A DNA stretch of 64,000 nucleotides from Nymphaea colorata (Eukaryota > Streptophyta > Magnoliopsida > Nymphaeales > Nymphaeaceae), in the NCBI RefSeq assembly GCF_008831285.2, contig NC_045147.1:12031427-12095426 (forward strand), given 5' to 3'. This document shows positions 24,771-37,434 of the stretch, piece after piece (the stretch's first letter is position 1; each line of letters opens with the position of its first letter). A program made the translations under genes and the position numbers. The notes under the pieces are model-generated. The model ran no database searches, was not told the DNA's origin, and saw nothing but the letters and a program-made list of their open reading frames with translations.

Positions 24771-25671
24771 GGATGAAGGAGAGGGGGAGAGGGTGATTTT
24801 TTGGTATTTTGAAAAGAACTGACATATTCCATGCAACGCACGACTCTTCGGCAATTTAGACTAAAAGCTAGGCGGTGATCTATTGGAAGTGAGAAGTTGA
24901 GCAGTGCTTTTGTCTTTCTTTTCTCAATTTACTTTCCAGATCACTCTTAATTAAAGTGAAGCAACATGAAAGGTGAAAATTATTATTCCTAATTTGTAGT
25001 TGCGCTTAGAGTTTCTATTTCTGAGAATAAATTCGTTTATTATTTAAGAAGATTTTGGCAGGAGTAGGCATTTTACTTAAAATTCAACTTCTTTTGGTTC
25101 CACACATTGAGTCAAACATGAGGAAAAATGTCTGCCAGAAACATTCCTCCAAACCTAACGATATGTTTTAGACATCCTTGTCTTTTGCCTTGAATACGTG
25201 CCACACTTCCACAACATTATGAAAAAGTTTAATCATGTATTAAAGTTTATTGAAAACATTTGAGGGAAATAGTTAGTTCTAGTGCTTCTTACCCTTTTTA
25301 GAACAAGAATCAAAGCTGTTTGAAGATGGGTAAAGATTTGCTACTAGAAGCCTCATGTCAATATCAAGGTGAATCTAGTTTTAGTATTCGACATCACGAC
25401 AGGTTTAACACTTGTACCTAAAGTCTCTCATGCACATAAAGGATGTATTAGCTGGTTATATGCACAGGCCTGTGCACAATGCAAACATGCGCAAGTCCAT
25501 GTGGATGACATGTACTCAAAGAGTGCACTCGGGACCCAATAAAAGTGAGTCAAAGAGACGGATGTAATGCACAGAGGGTTGTGCACACACGTGCCCGTAA
25601 CCATGTCCCACGTATAAGTAAGTTGGTTAAATGATTAATTATCGGAGTTTCTTGTCTTTCTAAAGTAGAAA

Positions 25672-25849
25672 ACAAAGTTCCTATGGGGTGACTTGAGATT
25701 GTCTAACCGATGAACCCAAAGACAGTATGGGGTTTGTTACAGTAAACATGCAAAACCATGACAAAGTTCATATGGGGTGACTTGAGATTATCTAAACGTT
25801 GAACCCATAGACAGTATGGGGTTTGTTACAGTAAACATGCAAAACCATG
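25672..25849. repeat. 89-bp tandem repeat, two copies
   Basis: Units 25672-25760 and 25761-25849 share the blocks GGGGTGACTTGAGATT and ACAGTATGGGGTTTGTTAC. The same pair is present in unit B at 51565-51742, so it predates the segmental duplication. Confidence 0.8.
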
Positions 25850-27100
25850 AGGTGATGAAGATGGGTCTTTGCCTAACTAGCTACTGACCGTAGAGACTTG
25901 ACAAGGGAGATCCAATTTTCTAGATTCAGATTTGAATATCTTAAATCATACAAGAATATGACCAGGATCTCACTGCATCAGATCTTTATCGAATCTTGAA
26001 GACTTGTTGAACAACATCATACTCTCTCGGAGTCTATTCAATGATAGAACTGGTTAGACCTAACCAATGGGTCCAAATTTTACTATATAAGTTCAGGGTA
26101 CAAATCTCAATAGTGGACAGGTTTGATTGCTGGATGGTTGAGACCACTGCAAGAATATTGACGTTCAGTGGCATTCAAGAAGCATCACTAAACTAAAAGT
26201 ATTAGTGTGCAGTAAAAAATGCTGCTGAAAGTAGAGTGGGTGTTTCCCTTGAGTGGTATCACTTGCATATGCCATAAATGCAAACCTTTTATCGCAAAGA
26301 CTATGTGCTACTAAAAGCATTCAGTGACACTCAAAAAGTGTCCCTGTAGATTTTTTATGGCATCCATAGTAGCAATCCCGTGAATGGTCTTTTTAGGTTA
26401 AGGGAAAAACTAATGCATGTTGATACAAATGAGATTTAAGGCGTTCATTTGCTTAATTATAGTTCATCAAATGAATGGATCTTAACGAATATATATTTCA
26501 GGAAAAGGAGGGATCTTCTGCCAAACCTTTTCTTTTCCTTTTCTCTAACTCCTAATACCAAAATCCACTCGTTAATCCTCCCTTCAATTGTGACTGTGGG
26601 TCGCCATAGGTCTTGATAATCGTGGTCTCCGTTACCTAAACGCCTAAGTTGCAGTCAACATTGGCAATTCAAACCCTCCACGCTTGAAAAGGTGTTTCTT
26701 CAAAGGCACGGATGCCTTCCTGCGCCATTAAAAGTGAAGAGGGCATTTGGTGTAGTGGACAAAGAGACGGAAGGTGGACCAAGGGAATCCCGTGGATTTC
26801 CCAAAGTTTCCAACACCAAACCATAATTGATAGAACTTTCCGATATATACAAATATGTGACAAAGATGGATACAGATCGTAATTAGTTTAATATTTCGTC
26901 CAGATGCCTGAACATCGACTTTGCTTAGTTCATTAACTCATTTATTGCACTCGGCATCATTATCAACGCATGAGGCACGAACTGGCCCACTGAGTCAGCT
27001 TTCTGCTGATCGTATGAGGCAGAAAGTAAAGGGTGAGAAAGAGAGAGAGAGATCTTAAAGTTGAAGTTCTAAGAACGCCATTATTCAATTTCATATATAC

Positions 27101-27141
<41 letters not shown>

Positions 27142-27147
<6 letters not shown>

Positions 27148-27302
27148 ATAAAGTTAAAGTATCAAGAAAGCCATTGATTCAATCTCATATAGGTCGTTTA
27201 GAAGCACAACTACTTTGTATATATTTATGTCATAAAGTTAAAGTAACAAGAAAGCCATTGATTCAATCTCATATAGGTCGTTTAGAAGCACAACTACTTT
27301 GT
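27142..27302. repeat. 84-bp tandem repeat, two copies, beside a (TA)n tract
   Basis: Units start at 27142 and 27226 (TATGTCATAAAGTTAAAGTA...). A (TA)n tract ends at about 27144. Unit B has a single diverged copy after its own TA tract (about 58591-58650), so the second copy was gained in unit A or lost in unit B. Confidence 0.75.
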
Positions 27303-30300
27303 CAGTGTATCATGAATTTGCCGTAAATATATATATTTGTTGCTGTTTACAACCCGACCTAACCTCAGGCTTTCTTATAGAACAAAGGAAGTATCCTATT
27401 GCATTCAAATCATATATGAGATCATGGTTACACCTGGGAGGTTTATAAGATACGGTTGTAAACAAACCACAGTGCTAGAAGAAACCTTCACAGTAGTTTA
27501 TTGAAGTCCAGAGACAGCCCGACCATGAGGGAAGATGATTGTGTGATCGTCATTAAATTAATTCACTGACATATGCTGTTCATATCTAATGGGTGTACAT
27601 TTCAGTCACAGAAGGAGTTACCCATGCTCCATTCATTAATGACGCTCATTGGTGGTTTTTTGAATGAACCATTGAATATTTTTCCATGTTTATGGCTCTA
27701 AAATAGAAGCATGACAACCTGACAAACAAACTCGATTGTTTACGCTGACCAGAAAAATTTGAGCACAGTTTTGATTGGCATGTCAAGAATCAAAAATTAA
27801 CCGTAGAAGCATCATCGAAAGCATCAGCTTCTCAGACGCCATGGCAGGGTTGTATGCTTGAAAAGAGAGAAGAAGCCATCTCTAGCGATTTTTCAGCTCT
27901 AGTGTTTCACTAGGGATTCTTGTACTGCATCCAATTAAGTACTTAGCTTAAGCAGTCTGCTTTAAACAAGGAAAGAACAAAGTTTCACTACGATCATACA
28001 TTCATATTTTATCTCTAGTATTCTCCCGTGAATAAGACTATTGAGCCTCAAAGAAGCCGATGAACTGCGCGGACATGAAGGCCCTGATCAATGTGAAGGG
28101 TCAGCATGGTTTTGTAAGTCACCTCTTTAGATGGGTCCTTTAGATTGAATCTAAAGAAAACGGTAAGCAATGCAGCTACTATCTTCATCTGCCGATACGC
28201 GAAATCTTTACCCAAGCACGTCCGTGGACCAGCCTGTGACAGTGAATGAAAAAAATTTTGAGATTTTCTTTCTTCTAACCTGACAAGGATCTTGACATAA
28301 TGTCAGTTATTATGTGTATAAATGATGAAGCAAAACATTTGAGTGCTAACATGCGTGCCATATATGATTGTATAAAGAGCTCTACTTACATGGAATGCTG
28401 GAAATTTGAAAGGGGATTCTGGTCGGAAAACTCCATCGTGGAGCCATCTCCCTGGCCTGAAATCCTCCGCATCGTCGCCCCAGATATACTTCATCCTGCC
28501 CATCGCATAAGTTACATGGTTGACTCCATCACCTTTCTTCACTTTGAATCCATCAGGGAGGATGTCATCCTTGCATGCACTCTGTCTATCCTGGGAAAAC
28601 CCAATTAAGATGCATATTTATCTGGTTTGAGTGGCTGAAAGAAATCAATATCAAGTTTAAAGCGAACGGCCAGCAGGACAGTGACTTTCCCTATTACAGA
28701 AAAAGAAAAAGACACTCCTACAATTTCAGAAACAAGAAGGGCCCGTCTTTGAAAGTTATTCTTCAGAAGATGGCCAAATGCCTATAACTATCTTAGAGAT
28801 TTCATACAACGAGCTTCACACATGGAACTCTTGTCGTGTGTATGTCGTGGCCTTTCATAGACATTGACAGTTTCACCGTGGTCTGTCTTGCTAAAATTAC
28901 TACTCTTTCTTGCACTAAATGTCATCACAAGTGAAAAAAGCTGCAAATTGAAAGGTAGGGTTATTTTATTTGAGTGATGCCATGTTTCAATGTGCTTTTG
29001 TCATTGGTGATCAAGTTAATGACTTGAAGTACATGTTACTCCTAAAATCTGGAAAGGGGGAATGGAAAAAGCACTGACATACACTCTGAATGACAAAACA
29101 CCGTCATCAAATTTACGTGTATGTGCAGGTGGGTGCAAAAATGAGCAGAGTTTATAAATTATGTTATTCGCTTAACTAGGATGTATTTAACCAAAATGTC
29201 TTTAGTCAGATAAGAGTGTCAAAGCAGAGGAATTATAATGCTTACAATGGGGACTGCAGGATACAATCTCAAGGTTTCACTCAAAGCAGCATGAAGATAC
29301 TGCAGCTTTTCTAATGCGCCTTCTGTAAGTTTTTCGACAAACTGTGTAAACTGTCCTTTTTCACAAGAGCCAACAGTCTCCTTGACCTCCTGTGCAATCT
29401 TCTCTTGTATAAGCGGATGCTTGCAGAGCAAATATGTGAACCATGAAAGCGTGCCCGCAGTGGTATCTTTCCCGGCAAACATGAAGTTCAAAATGATATC
29501 CCTCAAGTAACGATCGTTCATGGTCTCCGGATTCTTCTTACTTTCCAAAAGGAACCTTGACAGAATATCTTCCTTCACCTATTATTATTTTTAAAACCCA
29601 GCAAATCATGTCTCCGCATTTAAAAACTTACACTTCCAAAAGAAAGGTCCAAAAGGTTGATGCTTGCATATGAACTTTGATGGCACGAGTACTTCTTCCG
29701 TCTAGAACTGATGATTTTGTTGATGAACTCATCAATCACTCCAATATTTTTCCTGAGTGTTGCTTCTGTACCAACATTAAGAAATCTCTTGACCTTCCAG
29801 AATAAGTAAACGTAACGGTGAAATGTCAAAGCGTTCGCTTCATCAAAAGCCTTGGCGAATGTAGTCGCTTCCTCGTTAGATCCATCCAAAATATTCAATT
29901 TCACCCCAAATCCAACTTCGAATATGGAGTCCAAGGAATATTTAGTGAATAATTCCTGCATTGGACACAGAGATACGTACATGAAAGCAATCACACTCCT
30001 GACGTAATACTTGTTCTGCACAGTTAACAGAAACAGTAACAAAAAGATAATGACGCTCGCGAGTTATGACCACAGGCATCGGTAGATCTAGCTTTTGATC
30101 AACTTGATAAGCTTTCTCGTTCTACATCAATCTGAGCAACTCAGACATTGAATTTGGCACAGAAACCCACAAAAGAAAAGAAAAACGATAATTCAAGACT
30201 GAGAAGCATGGTCGTCTTGCCATGGAACCAGAAGATGCAGCCCACCAATCTGGTTACTGGACGTTTTCATTTTTCTGTAGAACAGAGAAACAACTTTACT

Positions 30301-30574
30301 GGGAGCTATTGTATTTTTTTTGAGAGCAGAGAAACTACTTCAGCGGTGGGAAACCAGGTGAAACTAGTTACTTTAACCTGTTGCTCACCATGGGCTTTCT
30401 GAGATGGTAGAGTACCGAGCGGGTAGAAGAACTAGATAAAAGCTCCTTGAACTCATTAATCTTTCACCTCTGCAACTGTACTGGTCACTTGCCCGAAAAG
30501 GGCCTCAGAGTTGTTGGAGCCTTATGATCAGCCTTATTCTTCCAACCAGCGCTCGTCACCAATTCAGATGTTTC

Positions 30575-30882
30575 TGAAGGAAGTCTTTCTAACTCCCACA
30601 CCAAACAACACTACAAAAGGGCACGTTAAAATAAAACTTGAAAAGACCTCAACACTTTCATTCTTTTTCTCACACCTTGGATTACACGCATGGAACTAGT
30701 ATTTATAGAACAAAAGAAAAAACTACCCACTAATGCCACTTGCCAAAAAGCAGCCCCATTTTGTGGACACATAACCACTAATTCCTATTTTTATGGCTAA
30801 AGAAAAGAAACTAAAAAAAACCACCACATGTTTACACGATCTCTACTTCCACATATTGCTCACACGTTCACATTAACTAACA
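30575..30882 (-). repeat. 3' LTR of the young Copia
   Basis: 308 bp, starting TGAAGGAAGTC and ending TAACTAACA on the plus strand. A TATA-like CTATAAATAC is read on minus near 30700. Confidence 0.93.
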
Positions 30883-30892
30883 TTTCTCCCCC

Positions 30893-33800
30893 TTAATGTG
30901 AAAAATCTTGTACTCCAATCGCTTCTCGAAAATTGAAAAACTTTGATGGTGGTAGTGCTTTTGTAAAACCATCCGCAACTTGCTCTTTTGTGAAACATTG
31001 CTTCAACTCAATTTCTTCTTTCTCAATCACGTCTCTAATAAAGTGATAACGTAACTCTATATGTTTAATCCTTCCGTGAAATGATGGATTTTTTGCCATG
31101 GAAATAGTAGATTTGTTATCACAGTATAACTGAGTTGGATTCTCTTGCTTCAATTGAAGATCTTCTAAAATACGTCTCATCCATATCGCTTGACATGCAG
31201 CAGCAGTAGCAGCAATATACTCAGCTTCCGAAGATGATAAGGCTGTTGAACTTTGTTTCTTTGAGCACCACGACACAGCACTTGAACCAAATCCAAATAC
31301 AAAACCACTTGTACTTTTTCGATCATCAACAGAACCTGCCCAATCACTATCAGTATATCCAAGTAAACCAAAGTTAGTCACAGGTTTATAAAAAATTCCA
31401 TAGTTGAGTGTAGATTGAATGTAACGAAGAATTCTTTTTGCTGCACCAAGATGTTGCACTGAAGGATCTTGCATGAACCTTGATATCAAACTCACTGAAA
31501 ACACAATGTCAGGTCTGGTATGTGTCAAGTACATCAATGCACCGACCATGCTTCTGAAATATTTTTCATTTACTTTTACCATTCCATCATCTGCATTCAG
31601 CTTTTCGTTGGTGTTCATGGGAGTTGCACAACCATTACAATTCATCATTTTAAACTTTTTCAGAGTATCTAATGCATATTTTTCTTGCCATATAAAGTTT
31701 CCTTCATCACTTTGTACTACTTGAAGACCAAGAAAGTAATGCAACAATCCCAAATCAGACATTTCAAACTCCCTCATCATACAATTTTTAAATTCTGCAA
31801 TAAGACTAGAAGAAGTGCCAGTATAGATAATGTCATCCACATAAACACTTACAATAAGTAAATGATTTTCACTCACTTTGACATAAAGAGTTGGCTCACT
31901 ATCACTTCTTTGAAAGCCATTTTGATGAAGAAATTTATCAAGACGACTATACCAAGCACGAGGAGCTTGTTTAAGTCCGTATAATGCCTTTTTAAGTTTA
32001 TAAACCTTGTCTTCTTTTCCTTTAATTTTAAATCCAGGTGGTTGATCAACATACACTTCTTCATTCAAATAGCCATTTAGGAAAGCAGACTTGACATCAA
32101 ACTGAAAAACTTTCCATTTAAATTGAGCAGCAATAAAAAGAACCATTCTTACTGTCTCAAATCTTGCAACAGGTGAAAACGTCTCAGTAAAATCAATTCC
32201 ATATACTTGCACAAAACCTCTAGCAACCAGCCTTGCTTTATATTTTTTCACGTTACCTTGAGCATCATACTTCACCTTATAGACCCATTTTACTCCAATT
32301 GGTTCCTTTCCCGACGGCAACTTAGAGAGCTCCCATGTGTCATTCTTTTCTATGGTTTGTATTTCCTCTTCCATAGCATTCATCCAATTTTTGTCTACAC
32401 ATGCTTCATCAAAAGTTGAAGGTTCTATAACACCAAAAGCGAATGCACACTTATAAATGTCATTTAAGGATCGTACCTTTCTTGGAGGAGTTTCTTCAGA
32501 AATGGATTCAATACCTTCATTGATCGTCTCCTTCAAGGCTTCATCTTTCTCCCTTGGTTCTTCGTCAATATGACTTGGATTCACTTCTTCCCCGTCAACT
32601 TGGAGTTTCATGGTTTCATTCTTAACCCAATCCCAGCAAGCTTTTCATCAAATATAATGTCTCTTCTTATAATCATCTTCTTAGTGATAGGATTATAAAG
32701 ACGATAACCCTTAGTTTCACTACTATAACCAATGAAAATGCATTTTTCACTCTTCTTATCCAACTTGCTTCTTTCATTAGGATCAATTAATGCATATGCA
32801 ACACATCCAAAGACTTTTAACATACTTACATTTGGTTTGCGATTCCACCATGCTTCGAATGGAGTTTTGTTTCTGACTGCCTTTGTTGGAGAAATGTTGA
32901 GAAGATATACTGCCGTATGGATTGCTTCAGCCCAAAATTCACTTGGTAATTGTTTTTCATTTAACATGCTGTGTGCCATTTCCACCACTGTCCGATTTTT
33001 CCTTTCGGCCACACCATTTTGTTGTGGGGTCTTCCTTACTGTAAACTGTCTACGAATGCCATGATTTTTACAAAATAAACCAAATTCGTCAGACAAAAAT
33101 TCTCCCCCTCTATCCGTACGTAGTATATTTATTACATTTCCACTTTCTTTTTCTGCAAACACTTTAAACTCTTTAAATTTATCCATTGCATCAGATTTGT
33201 GACTGAGAAAATATACCCAACTCATTCTAGTGTAATCATCAGTAAATAGCAAAAAATACTTGCTACCATTTAATGAAGAAGTTTTCATTGGACCGCATAT
33301 GTCAACATGAACTAATTGAAGCGGTATTTTAGCTCTTCATGATTTTTCAACTTGAAATGGTAATTTATGTTGTTTACCATAAATACACCATTCAGATACA
33401 TCATCATGACAATCAATAGATGGTAGTCCATATACCATACATTTTTGATGTAAGAGCTTCAATCCATTAAAATGAAGATGTCCATATCTCACGTGCCATA
33501 GCTTGGAATCATCAATTTTTGTCATAAAAGCATTTGTCTCAAGAGGAAACATTTTATTTCGAACCATATTTACTTTCGCAAGAACTACACCACTTTTATT
33601 TTTAATTTCACAAGCATCATTTTCAAATAAAAGTGTGTACCCTTTTTGAACCAATTGCCCAACACTAAGCAAATTTTGAGCCAACCCGGGAACGTAATAC
33701 ACATCATTAATAAATTTTTCCATACCTGTTTCTGATTTGATGATAGCAGTTCCTTTGCCCTTCACACTTATTCTATTATTGTCTCCAAGCCACACATCCA

Positions 33801-34866
33801 ATTGTATAGTCTCATCAATGTCTTTGAAAAAACTCTTGTTACCAGTCATATGATTACTGCAGCCGCTATCTACAAACCAAACTTCACTCTTGCAACTGTT
33901 AGCATCCATAGTTGTAAGAAATAAATTCTCATTTTCTTCTACAAAACTAGCTTGTTGTTTTGCCTTTTCAAAACATTTAGCTTCTATATGACCAAACTTC
34001 TTGCAAAAGTTACATTGTTTTCCTCTAAAGTACTGATTTTGATTACCTTTCCCTGTTGTGTCATGGGTTTTATGAAAATTTTCATGGAATCTTCCACGTC
34101 CTCTACCATAACCACGAGTGACTCCTCTATAGCCTCCTCGTCCTTGACTCCTTCCTTCATTTCTTTGATCATAGCTTCCATTCTTCTCTTTTGAAAACTC
34201 TATCTTTGTTTGGAAAACTTGCTCTATTCCTTTTTCTGTTGACCTATTCATACGTTGCTCATGTGCTAAAAGAGACCCCATTAGTTCATCAATAGAATAA
34301 ATAGACAAATCTTTGGATTCTTCTATTGCAGTGACAACATGATCAAATTTAGAAGGAAGACTTCTTAACACCTTTTCAACCACCTTTTGCTCGGTTATGG
34401 CTTCACCGAAACTCTTCATTTGATTTACAATAGTAGAGAGTCTAGAAAAATAATTTTGAACGGACTCACCAGTTTTCATGCAAAATGTTTCAAACTCTCT
34501 CCTTAAGATTTGGAGCTTAACTGTAGTAATCTTCTTATCTCCATGAAATTTTTGTTTGAGGAATAGCCACGCTTCACTTGACTTCTCTGCACCAGCAATA
34601 GTTGGGAAGACAGTCTCTGATACAGCCTGCTGCAATACTGAGAGTGCCTTTGCATCTTTCTTCCGAAATTCCTTAACATCAATTTTCTCTATTGACTTTC
34701 CTGCTGCCTTTGATACTTCAGTTTCTGCATAACCATTTTCAACTAACTCCCAAAGATCTTGTGAAATGAAGTAAGTCTTCATTTTGATATTCCAAAACTC
34801 ATAGTTCTCACCATTAAAAATAGGCACTAAGGATTGGGATAAATTGAGAGTATTTGAATTAGCCAT
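30893..34866 (-). pseudogene. Copia gag-pol polyprotein with two lesions
   Basis: It starts at ATG 34866 (MANSNTLNLSQSLVPIFNGE). Order: Gag; CCHC knuckle CNFCKKFGHIEAKC; protease WFVDSGCSNHMTG; GAG-pre-integrase (LWHVRYGHLHFNGL); integrase with RTDRGGEF and QQNGVAER; reverse transcriptase with YVDDIIYTG; RNase H with DSDWAG and SSSEAEY. The integrase-first order defines Copia. Two breaks are visible: an in-frame TGA just after PFQVEKS (about 33337) where the family has Trp, and a one-base frameshift near 32610 between integrase and RT. All domains are otherwise open, so inactivation is recent. Confidence 0.9.
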
Positions 34867-34980
34867 ACCAGCTTTCAAAAAATAACTCTTACCAATAACA
34901 CGCGATTTGGAGTTCCTTGCTTCTGCAATGCTCCAAGATACTTGAGATGCCCACGCAACCTGGCGCTCTGATACCAAGAT

Positions 34981-35288
34981 TGAAGGAAGTCTTTCTAACT
35001 CCCACACCAAACAACACTACAAAAGGGCACGTTAAAATAAAACTTGAAAAGACCTCAACACTTTCATTCTTTTTCTCACACCTTGGATTACACGCATGGA
35101 ACTAGTATTTATAGAACAAAAGAAAAAACTACCCACTAATGCCACTTGCCAAAAAGCAGCCCCATTTTGTAGACACATAACCACTAATTCCTATTTTTAT
35201 GGCTAAAGAAAAGAAACTAAAAAAAACCACCACATGTTTACACGATCTCCACTTCCACATATTGCTCACACGTTCACATTAACTAACA
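34981..35288 (-). repeat. 5' LTR of the young Copia
   Basis: Differs from its partner by G/A at the TTTTGT(G/A)GACAC position and T/C in CGATCT(C/T)ACTT or close to it. Everything else looks identical. Confidence 0.93.
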
Positions 35289-36147
35289 GTTTCGGCAACT
35301 ACTGTTTAACTGTGCTTTGAAATGTTAGCGTCGCCGTTAAAGAAAAATCATGGTGGTGTCGAAGCGTATGTGTCTGATATTAGAAAATTGGATGGAAAAT
35401 TCAGCAACTTAAGAAGTACGTCTACTCAATCCATGCAGAAGACATGAAATCTTGTGAACAAGGTGAATACGCTCACATGCATATCCATGGGCCGATCGGC
35501 CTCTGCATTATCTGAAATCTTCAGTGCAAGAACAGCAGCGTTCCTCCAAAAAATGACGCTGCTGAAATCTCTCAGCACCTTGGTGGAGAACTCGTAGCTT
35601 GCTACTTTTCTTTGGTGACGCCATTTCTGACCATCCACTGCAAAAATACCATCTCCAAGAAGATCCTTCGTTATCTCCTGATGATACTCTCCCTGCAACA
35701 GCAATGAATTAAAGCATTTCATGGTCCACCACTGGTTGCTTATTGAGTCGCCTTCTCGACCCAATAACTTTGCCTCAAAAAGCCAGCAAGTAACAAACTA
35801 ACAACCACCAAGAACAGAGCAGACGATAGAAGGTGGCCTTTGTTGGTTACCTTGTCATAGTTAGCAAAGTTCGTCTTCAGGATATACTCGATGTTCTGCG
35901 GGTCTGCAGTGTAGATTTCGCTCTGGGAGAAGGCAAGGTACCTGAATGTCTTGTCATGGGTAGCAATTTCTGCTTGGTAATCTTAGAAACTATCCAAGCA
36001 TCTAAGAAAATGGAAAATAGTTCCTTTCACAGGTGGGTACGCCTTGCTGCCTAGAGATTTCCCTGTGAAGATTCTCAAAACACAAAGACACAGAAACAAC
36101 AAGAGAAGGGAAGCTAAACCGCAACAGATGTAGAAGAAGATTGCCAT

Positions 36148-37106
36148 CTCTCTCCCTCTCTCCCTGTGTCAACGAGTGTCCAAAGGGGAATCGGAGTTAG
36201 TAAGAGAGAGAGGAGATAGGGGGAAGCGGGAAGGACTGAGAACCGTTAGGTAGCCGCCATAATAGAGCGCAAACGTTCGGTGGACATGAATATAACACCA
36301 CTCAATCCAACCAGTTGTTCTATCCGTCACTCAATCCAACTAGTTGCGCTATCTATAAAACTGCACCACTCAATCTAACCAGTTGCACTATCTGAAAACG
36401 AATCCAAAAGCAATGGATTGCATATGACAAATGAAAAAAAAAATGATAAGTAAAATTAAAGATAAGAGCAGGCTGCCAAAAAGTTGAAAATGTATGTGAC
36501 ACCAGCCGAAAATTAAAAAGAAAAACTAAAAAATCATTGACCTGTCATAAAGACACTCTTTTCAAATATGCCACCTAAAATAACACAGCCAAACCCTTAG
36601 TTTTCAAAAGAAACGTCATCTTTGGGATTTTTTAATTTCTCTTGGGAAAAAGAGAAAGTAACATGCAAAGGGACTGCTTAGACACCATACAAGGAGAGAG
36701 AGAGGACATAATAGGAGACTACGGCTTTAAGGACCATGAATTATAGATATTAATAATATCCGAAATCTATAGTGTCAAGTTACTCTGGTGAATTTTGAGG
36801 TGCAAAGTTTTCATATTCATTAATCATGATTTAATCATTGCATTTTCCAAATAAAAATTTTCAAATTCATCCCGTAAAGATCTGTTCGACTATTGTATTT
36901 CGTGATTGTGACAGGTTAATTTTATTTGATTGGTATTTCCATCATCAAACTCGAGACCTGTTGGTTGGTGATCATCTCTCTCATCTAAACTCATGTGCAT
37001 GTGTTTTGCTAAGAAATAAAAAAACTGGGCTTCATTTTCCCATTTTTTATGGACTAAACACAATCCTGAGTTCATTATATGGAGAAAATCAGATCAATTG
37101 GTTTTA
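36148..37106. other. Upstream region of P450 copy 1
   Basis: CT/GA-rich leader next to the start codon, then a direct repeat of about 30 bp in three copies at 36296-36393 (CACTCAATCCAACCAGTTG type). The rest is AT-rich with no gene. A shorter two-copy version of the same repeat lies upstream of copy 3 at about 63040-63095. Confidence 0.55.
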
Positions 37107-37434
37107 AGCTGGATTAAAGCCACCATCTTTGAAGTTGTTCTTGGTCAAATAGTCAGGGCTTGCTTAGTGCAAGAAGCCTGGTTTGCATTGGAAAAATTCT
37201 ACGGGTCTCAATCCCTGCTCCGAGTCATGTTATTGAAAAAAAACTAATGTTTATTAAGAAAGGTAACTCAAATATGGTTTCTTACTTGCAGAAAATTAAA
37301 ATTTTAGTTGACTCTCTTGATGCTTCGGCCTATCATACGCCAAATGAAGATTTAGTTCAAATTGTGCTCAATGGACTTCCATCAAATTGTGAGATGAGGG
37401 TGGTTGATCAGCACAACGAAGGAAAGGAATTTTA
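37107..37434 (+). pseudogene. Decayed Copia gag fragment
   Basis: Frames read AWFALEKFYGSQ, KLMFIKKGNSNMVSYLQKIK and NEDLVQIVLNGLP, typical of the UBN2/Copia gag region, split by frameshifts. A sister fragment lies at 63787-64000, so it was part of the duplicated unit. Confidence 0.7.

Larger units (their letters stand above)
24771..28047. other. Duplicated non-coding block, right part, up to P450 copy 1
   Basis: From about 24779 this repeats, in diverged form, sequence seen at about 9690-9979 plus 20030 onward, so the block contains an older internal duplication. No coding sequence is recognised. Confidence 0.55.
30575..35288 (-). mobile_element. Young Ty1/Copia retrotransposon in intron 2 of P450 copy 1
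   Basis: 4,714 bp with 308-bp LTRs (30575-30882 and 34981-35288) that I see differ at only two positions. Target duplication GTTTC (30570-30574, 35289-35293). PBS TGGTATCAGAGC on minus (34965-34976). Polypurine tract TAAGGGGGAGAAA (30883-30895). Copy 3 shows the unfilled site (CAGATGTTTCGGC near 62000). It lies in the same direction as the host gene. Confidence 0.95.
28048..36147 (-). pseudogene. CYP704-like cytochrome P450, copy 1, disrupted
   Basis: Minus-strand exons: 36147-35851, 35692-35477, 29955-29668, 29578-29246, 28590-28390 and 28233-28048 (TGA). Lengths are identical to intact copy 3. Encoded motifs: AGKDTT in the I helix, ETLR in the K helix and haem loop FHAGPRTCLG. CYP704/CYP86-clan enzymes are ER-anchored and ω-hydroxylate fatty acids. 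Faults: codon 55, Tyr in copy 3, is TAA (35983-35985); the exon 3 donor is GC instead of GT (29667-29666), with a fallback GT 36 bases on; and FRPERW has become FRPGRW. Intron 2 carries a 4.7-kb Copia in the same direction. A downstream start after codon 55 would lose the membrane anchor, so I call it a pseudogene. Confidence 0.85.

Noticed and set aside
28300-28608. Plus-strand 102-aa frame repeated at 44322 and 59668
   Set aside because: Antisense shadow of P450 exon 5; it is conserved only because the exon is.
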